NCBI GenBank assembly: GCA_033964015.1
Contig: CM066918.1
Span: 21,969,387 to 22,033,386 of the forward strand
From: Scolanthus callimorphus
Lineage: Eukaryota; Cnidaria; Anthozoa; Actiniaria; Edwardsiidae
Direction of reading: 5' to 3'
DNA: 64,000 bases
The position numbers were made by a program, and so were the translations under genes. Shown here piece by piece: positions 29,838 to 41,263 of the stretch. The notes below the pieces were generated by a model. That model was not told the origin of the DNA. It made no database searches and worked only from the letters and a program-made list of their open reading frames with translations. Positions within the stretch are counted from its first letter, which is position 1, and each line of letters opens with the position of its first letter.

Positions 29838-30806
29838 ATGGAGAAAATATATTACTCACCTGAGGGGTACTGGAAAGGTAATTCAGCTGTTGGAAAATTA
29901 GCTGAGAGAGCAAAAGTTAGCGAATCAGTTGCTAAGCAATGGCTTCAGAAGCAGGCAATATGGCAAATATATCTACCTAAACCTGATTATATTCCTAGAC
30001 CATATTGGACTATTGATAAACCAAATCAGATACATCAAGCTGATTTATTGTTTCTACCACATGACACAGTTCGACGAAAAACTTATAAATATGCTCTTGT
30101 GGTGATAGATATTGCCTCGAGATACAAAGATGCTGAGCCACTGACCTCAAAAGAATCAAATGAGGTATCCAAAGCTTTCACAAAGATATACTCAAGAAAG
30201 TTAAAATATCCTAGTACATTAATTGTTGATCCTGGAAGAGAATTTATGGGACAAGTTACAACATTGATGAAAAAACATAATGTAACCATCCAACGATCAG
30301 AAGCTAATAACCATAGAGCTGAAGCCTTTGTAGAAAGAGCAAATAGAACATTATCAGAAAAACTATTTAGTCATCAGTATGCACAAGAAATGATTACTGA
30401 TGATCGTTCAAGAGAATGGGTTAAACGTTTGCCAGCTATTTTGGAATCAATAAATAATGAAAAGATACGAATAACAGGGAAAGAACCTGTAAATGGAATA
30501 AAAATGAAAGAAGTGGAATTAAATGGAATGGAATATAAACGTCCTGTTGGATTGGATGAAAAAAGATTACCACCAGGTGTAAAAGTCAGATACTTATACG
30601 CTGATGGTGAGCAAGAAGGTGGAGATAAGCGTCGTGCCACTGATCCTATATTTTCAATTGATATGTATAATATATCAAGAGCTGTTGTATCAGCTGGTCA
30701 ACCTGTGTTATATTACCTCTCTAATGGCGCGCCGAAAGATCTTTCGTTAGAGAGGAATTACAAGTTGTTCCAGATGATACCCAGCTACCTCCTGATAGCG
30801 TTTTAA
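29838..30806 (+). CDS. Polinton DDE integrase (retroviral-integrase-like)
   Basis: The frame is open for 322 residues. Catalytic candidates are D69 in NQIHQADLLFL, D131 in LIVDPGREFMG, and E162 or E166 in HRAEAFVERANRTL, giving the DDE spacing of this superfamily. An N-terminal helical region precedes the core. It catalyses insertion of the element, consistent with the short flanking duplication. The C-terminal ~20 residues after a shift at about 30,745 do not match the rest in character, so a small frameshift near the end is likely. The gene is convergent with the polymerase gene and their 3' ends overlap at about 30,721-30,806. It is the main plus-strand gene of the element. Confidence 0.85.
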   Translation: MEKIYYSPEGYWKGNSAVGKLAERAKVSESVAKQWLQKQAIWQIYLPKPDYIPRPYWTIDKPNQIHQADLLFLPHDTVRRKTYKYALVVIDIASRYKDAEPLTSKESNEVSKAFTKIYSRKLKYPSTLIVDPGREFMGQVTTLMKKHNVTIQRSEANNHRAEAFVERANRTLSEKLFSHQYAQEMITDDRSREWVKRLPAILESINNEKIRITGKEPVNGIKMKEVELNGMEYKRPVGLDEKRLPPGVKVRYLYADGEQEGGDKRRATDPIFSIDMYNISRAVVSAGQPVLYYLSNGAPKDLSLERNYKLFQMIPSYLLIAF

Positions 30807-33800
30807 AATAGTTTGCTTGACTTCTTTGGTTTATCATTTTTTGCTTGGTTATTCTATCATAATTATCTATTCCACCATGATATCGTCTTATAAAATCTTC
30901 TTTTTCATGATCATACATACACTCATCAATATTTCTATATCCTATAGCTTCCGTATTAATATCATCACTTAAAATATTACGTTTGTCATCATCCCGTGAT
31001 AATGCAACTTTGTTTACCGTTTCTGTGTATATCTGATGCTTATGACTCCTGATAACATTCATCTTTCTCATGTGTTGTTGTCCTTCAAATAAACAATTTT
31101 TATAATCCTCAAATGTTATACTCGATTTCACAACCGAGCGTTTAATACCTTTGCATCTTTTTCCAGTCTGTTCATCATCTCTTTTATAACTGTATAGCTT
31201 AGATTTCAAGCCTATAATTCTGTTATTTCCACGTCTGGTACTTCATCCTTGAACATACCTATTACTTTTTTATTAACTCTATATTTGATTCCTGGATGAT
31301 CTTCTGAATAGTTGGATGTATCAAATTTTGTTTTAATATCTTTCTCAATATCTTTGTAATAATCCTCTGTCTCAATCTGATAGGTAAGGCTGTCCGTATC
31401 TGTAAAAAGTAATGATGCTTTGTTTCCATATTTGGCTTGATATAATTGTAGTGAAAGTCATACATATGGTTTTTAGATAGGTCTAAAATAGACATGCCTA
31501 CGTATATAGGTTTGTTGAATATCAATTCTGTTTTTCCCATATGTATAGCTACTAATGACTCTGAAAATATTGTCCTTCTCTTATAGTTTGGTTGGCATAC
31601 TAATTTATTAGCTTGTATATCATCTGTTACTAACCTAATATCTTGTCTATTACGGATGTTTTCCATAGTCTGGCCGAAGACGCTGTTATTCATCAGTTTG
31701 AAAAAGTCCTTCTCAAAATCATTTTTGGTTTTTGTTCTGAGATTACTATTGAGACTAATATATTTCTCCATCCATGCGGATCCCTTAAATGTAAAAGCTC
31801 TGTGGATTTTTGTTATTTTCAGTCCAAGGCTCTCATATAGTTTTAGAGTCTCATGATGAAGCACATATTTTGTTTTATCACATAGGTTAGGAATAAGTTT
31901 CTCAACTTTGTTAACTAATACCCTCTCAGGTGCTAGCGGGTATTCATTATGGAGATTATGTAGCTTAACAGGATATTTGAGATTCACCTCTAGTATACAT
32001 GACATGTTTTTCCAGTCCTTAATCTCACTATTATCCATCCATCTGAAGCCGTGGGTTGGTAGCTTCTGACTCATTGCTGATGCATAGAGAGCGTTAGCAT
32101 CTAAATACTTTATGAATGTTGACTTTTGTTTTTTATCAAATGATTTCATATATTTGTTGTTAGCTTTTGCATACCGTTTCGAAATCATACTAATACCACC
32201 TCTGATGCCTGACTCTATCATAAGTAACATATCAGGGTCGCTCAACAGCTCTAGATCAACATCTGTCTTTTTCAGCATTGCATCCCAACTTAGTCCAGGA
32301 GCTGTATAGTAATGGCAGGGATCTAGTTTATAATTCTTAATAGACATATCTCTGAAGCTCTCAAACACATCTGCTAATAGGATAACATCACTCTTGAGGT
32401 ATAAATCATGGTATTCCCGCATTGATTTGATTCCAAATTCCCTCCATACTTTTTTTGCATGTTTGTAATCATGATCTGATATACTAGTATTATTAAGCTT
32501 GCTATAGAACTCACTTTTTGGAGGTAAAGATGATTCATTTAATTTATCCAACGATTTAACATAGTCGTATGGATACACACCTATTCTAAGCATTAGGTCC
32601 AACTTCTTCCCTTCATAAAACATAGCTAGATTCTTGAACTGGTCTTTTTTGAGATTACTAACTAGTGTATCGAGAGGGGATGCCATAAATTTGTAACTAT
32701 CTATGAATCTGATCTCACGTTTTTATATTACAATTTTTTCCCTTCTTGTCTACAAATCTATCAACTATTATCTCCTTTTTGAAAGAGATGTACTTTTCTT
32801 CGTTATTAGGGATGCAATCTATTTTTCCAGCTGATACACCAAGGTTCTTGATAAACAGATGCGCGTCATAGCCTGATAAATTATGAAATATCACCGGTAT
32901 ATGCTTTGGTATCTTGTAATTCAGATTACAATCGTTATGTGCTGCCCCTCGATACCTACCTGTAAGATGGTCATGATCTAATACTTTATCCCCATCTAAT
33001 TCATCCCCACATATATGACATTGTGTAGCCTTTTTATAGTCTGCATTATCCTTGTCAGTCATCTTAACCTTCTTGTTATAATGAAATTTTGAAATATACT
33101 TTTGACTGTTTTTTCTTTCGAATTCACAAACTTTTCTCCAATATCCTCATCCTCAGACTTAGCTGTATATCTGAATATTTTTGGTTCATATAGGCTGTCA
33201 TCATAGCATTTAACCATATAACAATAACCAGACGATTTATGTTTTTGGTATTGCTCAGTATATGATTTGTTATCGTTTGGAGAGCATGATGATATAGGCT
33301 CTGTAAAAGCCTCGAAATCAGCGTAGATAACAAAGGGAACCCACATAGAATGATTATAGTTCTTAAATGAGACTGTTGTATCTTGTGCTGGTAATTTTAT
33401 TTTAACCGCACTATTGGTCTTACAATATTCATGATGCTTTTTTAAGCTCTTTTGTGTTTTAAACGAGTTTAGGCATCGTTCACAAAATATCTCTTATCTT
33501 TGTTTTTTGTTATCTGTGATTTTAACAGTCTGCTAATATTTTTAATCCAACAATAATGGTTAGTCTTATCGTTTGAGATCATAAGCAGGTTAATCGTTTG
33601 TTCTCTGCTTTCATTTTCACTAATTCTAATCGGATATACTTCATTTTTATATCCGTATACGTTTATCCCATATTTTGGATTATTCTTTTCGAATAAGCCT
33701 ATCTTATCAATTTGTACAGGATATTGAATTCCCTCTAAGTTGAATTTCTCAGCATTTGATTTTATAGCTTTTGAAATCCTTTCTGGGTGTGTTTTTGTTT

Positions 33801-34157
33801 CATAAATAGCTATTGTAACAGCCCACTTAAAACATTCATTATCCTCATTTTCTGGATTAACAATAGCCTTTTTCAACTTGAGCTTCTGTGGAAGGTCAAT
33901 CCAAGATTTAGCTGAAATAGGCTTGTATTTATCGATATGAATATCAAAGTTAGCGACTCTACTGAATATCCAGCCTGAGCCACTATCTTGGAATTACTAA
34001 CTTTTTCTAATATGACTCCTGTCAACGTTTTATAAACATCTTCTAGATCCGTTGCTTGTGTAATAATCACTATATCACTGTGAAAGTATCCATAGGTGTA
34101 TACAAGCTCATTATTAGGGTCCTTTTTATAAAATTCAACCTCTAGAAGAAGCTTCAT
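30721..34157 (-). pseudogene. Polinton family B DNA polymerase, multiply frame-broken
   Basis: Read from the ATG at 34,157, which overlaps the stop of the preceding gene (ATGA), the gene is split over frames 33,873-34,157, 33,469-33,876, 33,059-33,346, 32,715-33,062, 31,262-32,686 and 30,721-31,209. Visible landmarks are an N-terminal NECFKWAV block; exonuclease block YADFEAF; a zinc/HNH-like CHICGDELDGDKVLDHDHL; exonuclease block IPVIFHNLSGYDAHLF; YLKSDVILLADVF; polymerase motif A region YLDANALYASAM; and motif B region KLMNNSVFGQTMENIR. The frame shifts again just before the motif C region. It would perform protein-primed replication of the element. At least five breaks make this copy inactive unless they are assembly errors. 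Confidence 0.88.
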
Positions 34158-34540
34158 TTAATCGGCTTTTGTTGCTGGTTAATCGTTTCAATAGCCGTGT
34201 TCTTATATTTTTCTAGAAATGATTTAGGGTCTATCTTATCCTCGTTTTTGATTCTGTAAGACTTGATAAAGCCCCTCAATGCAGACTCCTTCTTAGAGAC
34301 TGTTGGCTTATTCTTCAGCTTGTTATATATATCATTGACCGTCCTCTTCAATGCTTCCACACGGGTATTAACATGCTTCTTAACCTCTGGTGGAATGTAG
34401 GATAGAATCCAGTCAGCGAATTTATTTAGTTTGCTTTGAACTGTCTCAGCGGTGGAAATTATTGCGTTTTTACCCACCGTTGATACAGCTTTTATTGGTT
34501 TTAAGATCGGTACATTGATCTCTGGCACTGCTTGATCCAT
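34154..34540 (-). CDS. Polinton 128-aa helical protein upstream of the polymerase
   Basis: The frame is intact from MDQAVPEINVPILKPIKAV to the stop that overlaps the polymerase start. The sequence is amphipathic and Lys-rich (KKHVNTRVEALKRTVNDIY) with no cysteines. The ATGA overlap implies translational coupling or, in an ancestral state, a fused polymerase N-terminus. A role as the terminal protein used for priming is conceivable from its position but nothing in the sequence proves it. Confidence 0.55.
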   Translation of the reverse strand: MDQAVPEINVPILKPIKAVSTVGKNAIISTAETVQSKLNKFADWILSYIPPEVKKHVNTRVEALKRTVNDIYNKLKNKPTVSKKESALRGFIKSYRIKNEDKIDPKSFLEKYKNTAIETINQQQKPIK

Positions 34541-34619
34541 ATATTATTTGACATTGTGTTACTAGTAGAAAGAGTTTTGTTCTTAAGTGTTTTTGTTAAA
34601 GACATTTTTTATAATATAT

Positions 34620-35212
34620 ATAAAAACTATTCCTTTAAGTCCTTTTATATATGTTGAAAAAAATATATTAGGGTATTCCCCTTATACATGCCCAGGCTTG
34701 CCCACAATCTCTGTTTATAAGGGAATTCCCTAATGGTGACGTCATGGCTGTATCCGATGCTATGTAGAGGTCACACGTAATCAGTAGGGGATTCCCCACT
34801 GTTCTCTATATTGAATTTTAAAGACTGTCCTCCATTTTGGATTTAAAGATTGTCCACCATTTTGGATTTTAAAGATTGTCCGCCATCTTGGATTTTAAAG
34901 ATTGTCCACCATTTTGGATTTTAAAGATTGTCCGCCATTTTGGATTTTAAAGATTGTCCGCCATTTTGGATTTTAAAGATTGTCCGCCATTTTGGATTTT
35001 AAAGATTGTCCGCCATTTTGAATTTTAAAGATTTTCTACCATTTTGATTGACAGGCGTGGTTAAATAAATTTGATTGATAGGTGAGGTTAAATAAATTTG
35101 ATTGACAGGTGCCACGCCCACATTTTGATTGACAGGTCTAAAGTCACGTGACAAAAACCACAGGAATCCCAACAATTTCAAAATGTCCCAGAAACCCCCA
35201 GTTACTACTACT
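34620..35212. repeat. Polinton right terminal inverted repeat with expanded 25-bp array
   Basis: Inverted partner of 20,130-20,670. It includes AAGTCCTTTTATATAT, CATGCCCAGGCTTGCCCAC and GGTGACGTCATGGC in the inner part. There follow about nine copies of a ~25-bp unit (TTTTAAAGATTGTCCGCCAT) between 34,814 and 35,045, against four or five on the left. Then come three 'aaatttgattgacaggt' units and the unique terminus. The repeat number differs between the ends although the rest is well matched. Confidence 0.85.
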
Positions 35213-35474
35213 GGTCTGCTAAAGCTGGTTTCCATATCTTGCAACTGTCGTGTAAAAACTTGTTCTGCAACAGCTATCGTCAACAAAGTTGTTCTGAGAC
35301 CGCTGTATGTTAAAACCGGGTGTCGCAGCAGTCGCGAAACTCAAGTTGCAGCTGTCATAGAGACAGAACACAACACGTGGTATGCCACTGGTTGATCCTT
35401 GTATCACACGGTAGATATTCTTCCACTGAAAAAGTAGCATTGTGTTGTAAACGCGTTCTCTTGTCATATTGTAG

Positions 35475-35700
35475 TGTTGAAGCTTACAGTTGTTCGGCGA
35501 TGTCTGGAATAGACTTTCAGTTTCACAACACGACCGTCATCCTACCAAGAGGAGTGGCAAACACGACCATATCCATCACCATTATAAACGATGGTGCCCT
35601 GAACACGATGAGTGCTTCTTCTTGGTGATGGAGACTAATGACGTTGTAGTCAACCTCCTCCTGAGCAATATTTCTTTTACTATTCGCAATGATGACAATG
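35475..35700 (+). pseudogene. Calx-beta domain V, exon B (cassette 2), one base short
   Basis: It follows acceptor ATTGTAG 263 bp after the Polinton's right end and ends at GTAAGC. It reads VEAYSCSAMSGIDFQFHNTT and ISITIINDGAL. Then CCCTGAACACG stands where the sibling has CCCTGGAACACG, and the frame is lost. The correct frame resumes to ISFTIRNDDNG. It is 226 nt against 227 in the intact copy at 41,037. Confidence 0.75.
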
Positions 35701-36637
35701 GTAAGCTCTTTATGTTAAAACATATTTTCGAACGGTATCTATACCATTGGTCGGGGTTGCAATTTCAGGACTATTCTTCGTAAACTTGAAGCATAATATA
35801 ATTTCCCCTAAAGTGCTATCGTGAGGCATGGAGCGGGAGAACCATCGTTCACACAAGAGCCGCGCAAGATGTCTGAAGTGCTGCTCTTTTGCGGCTCCTA
35901 GTCTCTTTTATGCCGGATCGTTTGAAGATTGTGCGCTTGGGGTGCGCGTGCGCCCTTTGCGCTGAATCAACAATAAGATCGTGTTGGATTTAATGGCCAC
36001 TCGAGTGGCGTTTAATCAATCATTAAGAATCGTTCATTGAGTATGAGTAATTTCAAGCTGAATTGTTATCTTGTCAACCGACCCGATACATGTATTTTGA
36101 TTCAGAGTACAAATTGGTGTTGCAAAATTCGCCTCCCATATACAAATGCCAAGGGTGGCGCCGAGGGCGGTGGCGGGCTGATAGAAAAACCTGGCTTGCG
36201 GCAAATTTGCTCGCTGTTGGACAAAAACATCGTGCCCTCACCTTAAATAGCTCACTTGACCGAAATTGCATGACACCGCCTTATCTTTCCGGATGCCACT
36301 GCCATCAGCACCTCCGCTTTGCCAAGATTAACGCGACTGATAGGGCAAAACACTCCCCGGCATAAATAACATTATGAATCTTTACATAATGATTGTTATT
36401 ATATATACTCGAGATTTCAGGGTTGGCTCTAAACTGCAATTATTTTACTAAGACGTTCCTTTTTTTGTTTATCTTTACATCCGTAAACTAAAAAGCTAAC
36501 AATGAAAACAAAAGCTAAACATAATTTTCCATCAGTGCCTCTAGCCGCCTAATGGCTCGGGGTCTCACTTTCAAAGGGTTCGTTGCATTTACATCGTCTA
36601 CAAGGACTTGCTAATCACTCTTGCTCTTTCCCACCAG
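35701..36637. other. Intron V/VI of cassette 2
   Basis: Closely similar to 41,264-42,128 of cassette 3 (for example AACGGTATCTATACCAT and GGCATAAATAACATT) and partly to 11,521-12,018. Open frames at 36,037-36,365 are chance readings of this conserved intron DNA. No element end seen. Confidence 0.5.
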
Positions 36638-36746
36638 TAACCATGGGTTTCGACCAAGCCCCAGTAACAGTTCCTGAAAACATAGGCAACATAAGCCTGC
36701 CTCTTAGACTAACCAGTGGAATGATAGCAATACCATTAACAATCTC
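36638..36746 (+). CDS. Calx-beta domain VI, exon A (cassette 2)
   Basis: 109 nt, intact: MGFDQAPVTVPENIGNISL then PLRLTSGMIAIPLTIS. Same GTACGT donor as the siblings 12,019 and 42,129. Confidence 0.82.
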
Positions 36747-37167
36747 GTACGTATCACACAGAATTTCCTAATCAACAGACATTATCGTTGTACGAGGCTA
36801 GCCAATTCACATTTGAGTAATCATGCTAGCACTGTCTCTTAAGAGAAAACATGTTTAGCCGCCAAGCCCTGTCATAGGCATAGGGGGAAGGGTCTCTACT
36901 ATCCTCTACTCAAGCCTCAGAAGCAACCCCAACAGATATAGAGGTATTTAAAATTTTCATTGTGCAAAATGTTCCTATTTTGTCGTCTAGAAGGGTTTTT
37001 ACACGCCGCTTGCGATCACTTTGCTTTTGTGTAAGTCGAAGGTAGCCTGGTTAGTCCCTGGTACGGAGAAAATCAAGAAACTATAGACAAAGGGATGCCT
37101 CTGCGCTGTCCCAAGTTTGCAGTGATGATTCGTGTTCAGCACTCTTCTTTCCGGCAAATCTCAACAG

Positions 37168-37390
37168 GCTCGCCATAGCGCCAGTTGTGACTTCTGATTA
37201 CGTACTGATAACATCATCATTAGTATTCGACACGGAGACACTAACAAGACTGCAGTGGTGACGATCAATGACGATCACGACTTGGAAAATAGCAAGAACT
37301 TTACACTGACCGCGACCACGACAAGGACCGATGTAATTATACTGAACCCATCTAGTGTGCAAGTGACCATCGTCGATCACGGGGATCTAG
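37168..37390 (+). pseudogene. Calx-beta domain VI, exon B (cassette 2), one base short
   Basis: It is 223 nt against 224 in the intact sibling at 12,597. The deletion is in a G run: GACACGGAGACAC (about 37,229-37,241) where cassette 3 has GACACGGGAGACAT. Before it: LAIAPVVTSDYVLITSS. After it, in the shifted frame: VVTINDDHDLENSKN and VQVTIVDHGDLG. Confidence 0.75.
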
Positions 37391-37678
37391 GTAAGAAAGT
37401 TCATAATCGGAACAAACCACGTCACATTTGTAAATTACTTCACTAAATGAGGTGTGAGGAAGACTCACCAGACGTACAGCGCATAAAGCTGAATTACGCT
37501 GAACCTCATCAATCTCACGGCGCCAATGGCTGCCAAGCGGTCGTAGCACAGTCGCTGAGGACGGTCAGCCCCGCTTCCTAGTAGTTCTTCAACGTGGCTC
37601 TTCAATGTTGGATGCCCCTACCCGCATTCTGTTTATAGAAATCATATTTTTTGTCATCTAAGGGACGAGTTGATCTCA

Positions 37679-38650
37679 GGGACGTGTCATTATTTAGGGA
37701 GGGAGAGTGCTACAATTTTTTTAAGCAAGGCTAAAAAAATTAGGACCCTCCCCTTAAACATAGCAAAAAATTGCGACCCTCCCCCAGTCGTAGGTAAAAA
37801 AATGTGTGACCCTCCCCCAATCCTATTTTATATTGTCTAAAAAACCTAGTCTCTATCATTCTTCTTACATTCTTCTTCAGACATGCTCAAAGCTAAGGAA
37901 CCTGTCATTATTTATCGTGACGATTATTTATCGTCAGAGGATTTTGGGTAATGCACGTTAAAAATGCAGTGATCCTCCCTCTATAAGTACAATGATTAGC
38001 ATGATCCCCCGTCAGGGCTATTAAACGTTTTCGTGATCCCCCCGTCACCTATTTGACCTAGTACAAGACATTTTGCTGAAAGAGGGGGTCGCAAAATGCT
38101 TTTTCGCGCGCCCGAATTTTAATAAACGCATTTCATCAAGCCTCAGAGAAAGGGTAGATGGACATTCCGTTTTTTGTGTATCGTAAACAACCCTGCAAAT
38201 GACGAAATTATTATCATTCATGCACACGTGCGTGAAAATGACGAATTTCTATGATTGTAACGTCGACCTCACTCTTACCTAAGGGTCTACTTTCGAACAT
38301 AGTGACTGCCCGAGAGGTCTATCACTGCAGGGCTTTAATTATAGGGAGTTTTTTTTTCCTCGTCAAGATACACTTGTTCTTGTAAACGGCGCGAGGGTAG
38401 TGTCCTCGTTCCGCAAGTTCTCGAAGAGTATATTAGATGTCATTCCGAAATTGTTATAAGTGAAATGCAAATGATAGAGAAGTTGCTGTTATAACTTCTA
38501 TCTGCATCTGTTTCACTCTCTTCACCATCCAAATGTTGTTGAAAAGATGATGCCCTCCCCAAAACAGGAGTGTAAAAAATTGGACCCTCCCTTTAGACAC
38601 GCGAAAAAAAAAAATAAGACCCTCCCCCCGCTAAATAATGACACGTCCCT
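37679..38650. mobile_element. 0.97-kb TIR element (cassette 2 copy), uninterrupted
   Basis: The TIRs GGGACGTGTCATTATTTAG and CTAAATAATGACACGTCCC delimit 972 bp without coding capacity. It is colinear with the two halves that flank the DIRS element in cassette 1. It is missing from the matching intron of cassette 3, where CTAAAGGGGACTTTATTTGG bridges the site (about 43,419-43,438). Confidence 0.8.
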
Positions 38651-38736
38651 ATATAAGGGGGATCATTTAGATGTTCACTTCTCAATCCACCCCTCGCAAT
38701 TAATGGATCTAATCGATGTCTATCGTATTTTTGCAG

Positions 38737-38842
38737 TCACGTTTGGATTCGTAAATGTATCAGTCACTGTAACAGAAGGTGTTGGCAGTATCACCCTTTA
38801 TGTAGAAAAGAGAGGGAATACAACTATCCCACTTGAACTTGG
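38737..38842 (+). CDS. Calx-beta domain VII, exon A (cassette 2)
   Basis: 106 nt, intact: FGFVNVSVTVTEGVGSITL then YVEKRGNTTIPLEL. Acceptor TTTTTGCAG, donor GTAAGT. Confidence 0.82.
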
Positions 38843-39160
38843 GTAAGTGGCTCGCGGATATCTTGATTTCACCTAGCAGTTGAAAACCGACATATGGATC
38901 CCAGTAAGCCTCCGCTTTGCGTGATCCGACCTAGGCGGCTTCGGAGGAGACTTGGTCCCAGCGTGGATATAAAATGTGACTTGGAATATCGTAAGCGCAT
39001 TATATCATATATTTTAATGTATTTTGCGCTATATAAATAATAAATTATTATTAAAATTATTATACACGTGCATAATCCGTGCAAGCATTATAATAATCTG
39101 CCTCCATTTGAAGCCATTCTCATGACACAACCACTCAAATATCCTTGACATTTAGCACGT

Positions 39161-39640
39161 GACAGAGCCAATCTGTTTTGTGTTGCACTGACTGTTTAAG
39201 CCCATCAAGCTCCGTTTTCTACCCTGCGAGCAGTGGTTTCCTCCTAACTTCCATTGCTCGCAGGGTACGTTTTTCCAAAACCGGCTGTTGTAATGTTTCC
39301 TTCTAGTGCAAGCTTGATACCATAAGAGGATGCAGCATAGTTGGGCTTCTCTGCCACCTCCAAGCCCCGACAGCCGGGATCGACGAACTCGCGAAAACGT
39401 GACAGAGCCAATCTGTTTTGTGTTGCACTGACTGTTTAAGCCCATCAAGCTCCGTTTTCTACCCTGCGAGCAGTGGTTTCCTCCTAACTTCCATTGCTCG
39501 CAGGGTACGTTTTTCCAAAACCGGCTGTTGTAATGTTTCCTGCTAGTGCAAGCTTGATACCATAAGAGGATGCAGCATAGTTGGGCTTCTCTGCCACCTC
39601 CAAGCCCCGACAGCCGGGATCGACGAACTCGCGAAAACCG
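39161..39640. repeat. 240-bp perfect-period tandem duplication in the domain VII intron
   Basis: GACAGAGCCAATCTGTTTTG begins at 39,161 and again at 39,401. The two units are almost identical, while cassettes 1 and 3 have one. Because 240 is a multiple of three, the minus strand shows a long repeated open frame (39,152-39,667) that is not a gene. Confidence 0.85.
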
Positions 39641-39783
39641 ATTCCTCGCCATATTCTGTATACGCATTCCATGTCCCCTACACCTGCATTAGATTTGTCC
39701 ACTCACTCGCTTACAATTCAAATGGACAATCAGAGAAAAGGATTGTGATGTTCTGTTAGTAAATCTATTATCTTTTCGCTCAG

Positions 39784-40010
39784 CATTTCAACAGTCCCCT
39801 TGAACGCCACTTCTCCCGAGGACTACACTCATTGCACGATCGCTGACACCTTCAGCACAAACGAGACTCTAAAGAGCTACACATTTAACATCACAGACGA
39901 CAGTGTCACAGAGGACACAGAGTGTTTCAGGGTTAGACTTAACGTGTCTCGAGCGGATGTTGCCGTCAACCCGCAAAACGCTACCGTATGCATCGTCGAT
40001 GATGATCGGG
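39784..40010 (+). CDS. Calx-beta domain VII, exon B (cassette 2)
   Basis: 227 nt, intact, acceptor TTTCGCTCAG. It reads ISTVPLNATSPEDYTHCTI, NITDDSVTEDTECFRVRL and ends CIVDDDRG. The donor GTAGGG is shared with siblings 19,072 and 44,185. Confidence 0.82.
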
Positions 40011-40384
40011 GTAGGGTATTACTTGAAATCCTTTACTATTGTATTAATTGGAATATTCTGAGAACCATCCGTAGAGAAATGATAGACAGTGCTGAAATTG
40101 CGACGAGCGTGTCGCCTGCACGAAATAGGCGATTTTGGAAGTGGCAAACTGAAAATCGGAAACTAGTTGCCGGATGTAACCTGCGTCCCTAGATCAACTA
40201 ATAGACAGCAATTATATTATCTATAATCTATATTATCTATAATGATTTAAATTGGCAGACGATGGCACATGATATTTTAAACGTCAGAGGAGAAGCTAAC
40301 AGTAGTATTTTTTCGATTTTAGTTCAGGTTTGAAGCGACCATTGTGGTCGTTGAATTTAGATTCTTCTCTATTTTGTTTTCCAG

Positions 40385-40493
40385 TGGATGTAGGTTTCCA
40401 AGGAGAAACGAACAGATCTATACTTGAAAATATCGGAATGGTGAACGTGACTATTGAAAAGCTAACTGGGCTCACCACAAATGTTTCTGTCTA
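40385..40493 (+). CDS. Calx-beta domain VIII, exon A (cassette 3)
   Basis: 109 nt, intact: VGFQGETNRSILENIGMV and NVTIEKLTGLTTNVSV. This copy is the reference that shows the deletion in domain V exon A. Confidence 0.83.
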
Positions 40494-41036
40494 GTAAGTG
40501 CATGATCGACGTGAATTGACGCTAATTTTAGGGAAGCTGTTATTGTTTCTAACGTGTCTTTTTTCCATGGATGATGAAACTTCCACGTCCTTAAAGACAT
40601 CATATTTTCTTGCGATATATATCCTAGCGATGAACGTTTAAGACCGAGTCATTGTGAAGAAAGCTGTGTCATTCCAGTTATCGTTGACGTTACAACCGTA
40701 AATAAATATCCAACTCTTTGTGATAAGCGTTCGCCGTACCATTCGTCGGGTACACCGAAAGAACATGTTTAGTCCACTATATATACTGGTACCGCTAGGG
40801 CAGCTGGAATGTTCTGTTGAGATTTTGTCTTCCTCACATTTCCGTAATCCGCATATTAGGTTTTCTTATGGCTGCTTTCGCAGCAGACGCGAAACTCAAG
40901 TTGCAGCTGCCACAGATACAGAACACAACACGTGGTATGCCCCTGGTTGATCCTTGTATCACCCGGGGGATATTCTTCCACTGAAAAAGAAGTAGTACTT
41001 GTGTAGTAAACGCGTTCTTTTCTTATCATATTGTAG

Positions 41037-41263
41037 CGTGGAAGCTTATAGTTGTTCAGCGATGTCTGGAGTAGACTTTCAGTTTCACAACACGACTGTC
41101 ATCCTACCAAGAGGAGTGGGAAACACGACCATATCCATCGCCATTATAAACGATGGCGCCCTGGAACACGACGAGTCCTTCTTCTTGGTGATGAAGAGTA
41201 GTGACGTTGTAGTCAACCTCCTCCTGAGCAATATTTCTTTTACTATTCGCAATGATGACAATG
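41037..41263 (+). CDS. Calx-beta domain VIII, exon B (cassette 3)
   Basis: 227 nt and the only intact copy of this exon type: VEAYSCSAMSGVDFQFHNTT, ISIAIINDGALEHDESFFLV, ISFTIRNDDNG. The intron before it (40,494-41,036) shows what the Polinton target looked like, although about 100 bp of the right flank of the Polinton have no counterpart here. Confidence 0.84.

Larger units (their letters stand above)
20130..35212. mobile_element. Polinton/Maverick element, 15,083 bp
   Basis: The ends are exact: both termini begin AGTAGTAGTAACTGGGGG (inverted), and GGTCT occurs directly outside at 20,125-20,129 and 35,213-35,217. The first two bases, AG, are those usual for Polintons; their target duplication is normally 6 bp, so 5 bp is slightly off. 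Genes recognised are an integrase, a family B DNA polymerase with Polinton-specific zinc/HNH-like region, an A32-like ATPase, a capsid-like protein and small membrane proteins, nearly all on the minus strand. Three smaller elements are inserted. Most reading frames are interrupted, so this is an old or poorly assembled copy. No adenovirus-type cysteine protease was recognised. Confidence 0.92.

Noticed and set aside
21100..34540. Search for a Polinton cysteine protease gene
   Set aside because: I looked for a His...Asp...Cys block of the adenovirus-protease type in the remaining frames and found none I could defend. It may be lost, or too broken to see.
39152..39667. 171-codon open frame on the minus strand with an internal protein repeat
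   Set aside because: The repeat comes from a 240-bp (80-codon) tandem duplication of intron DNA. The same sequence in cassettes 1 and 3 is intronic and the frame has no domain.
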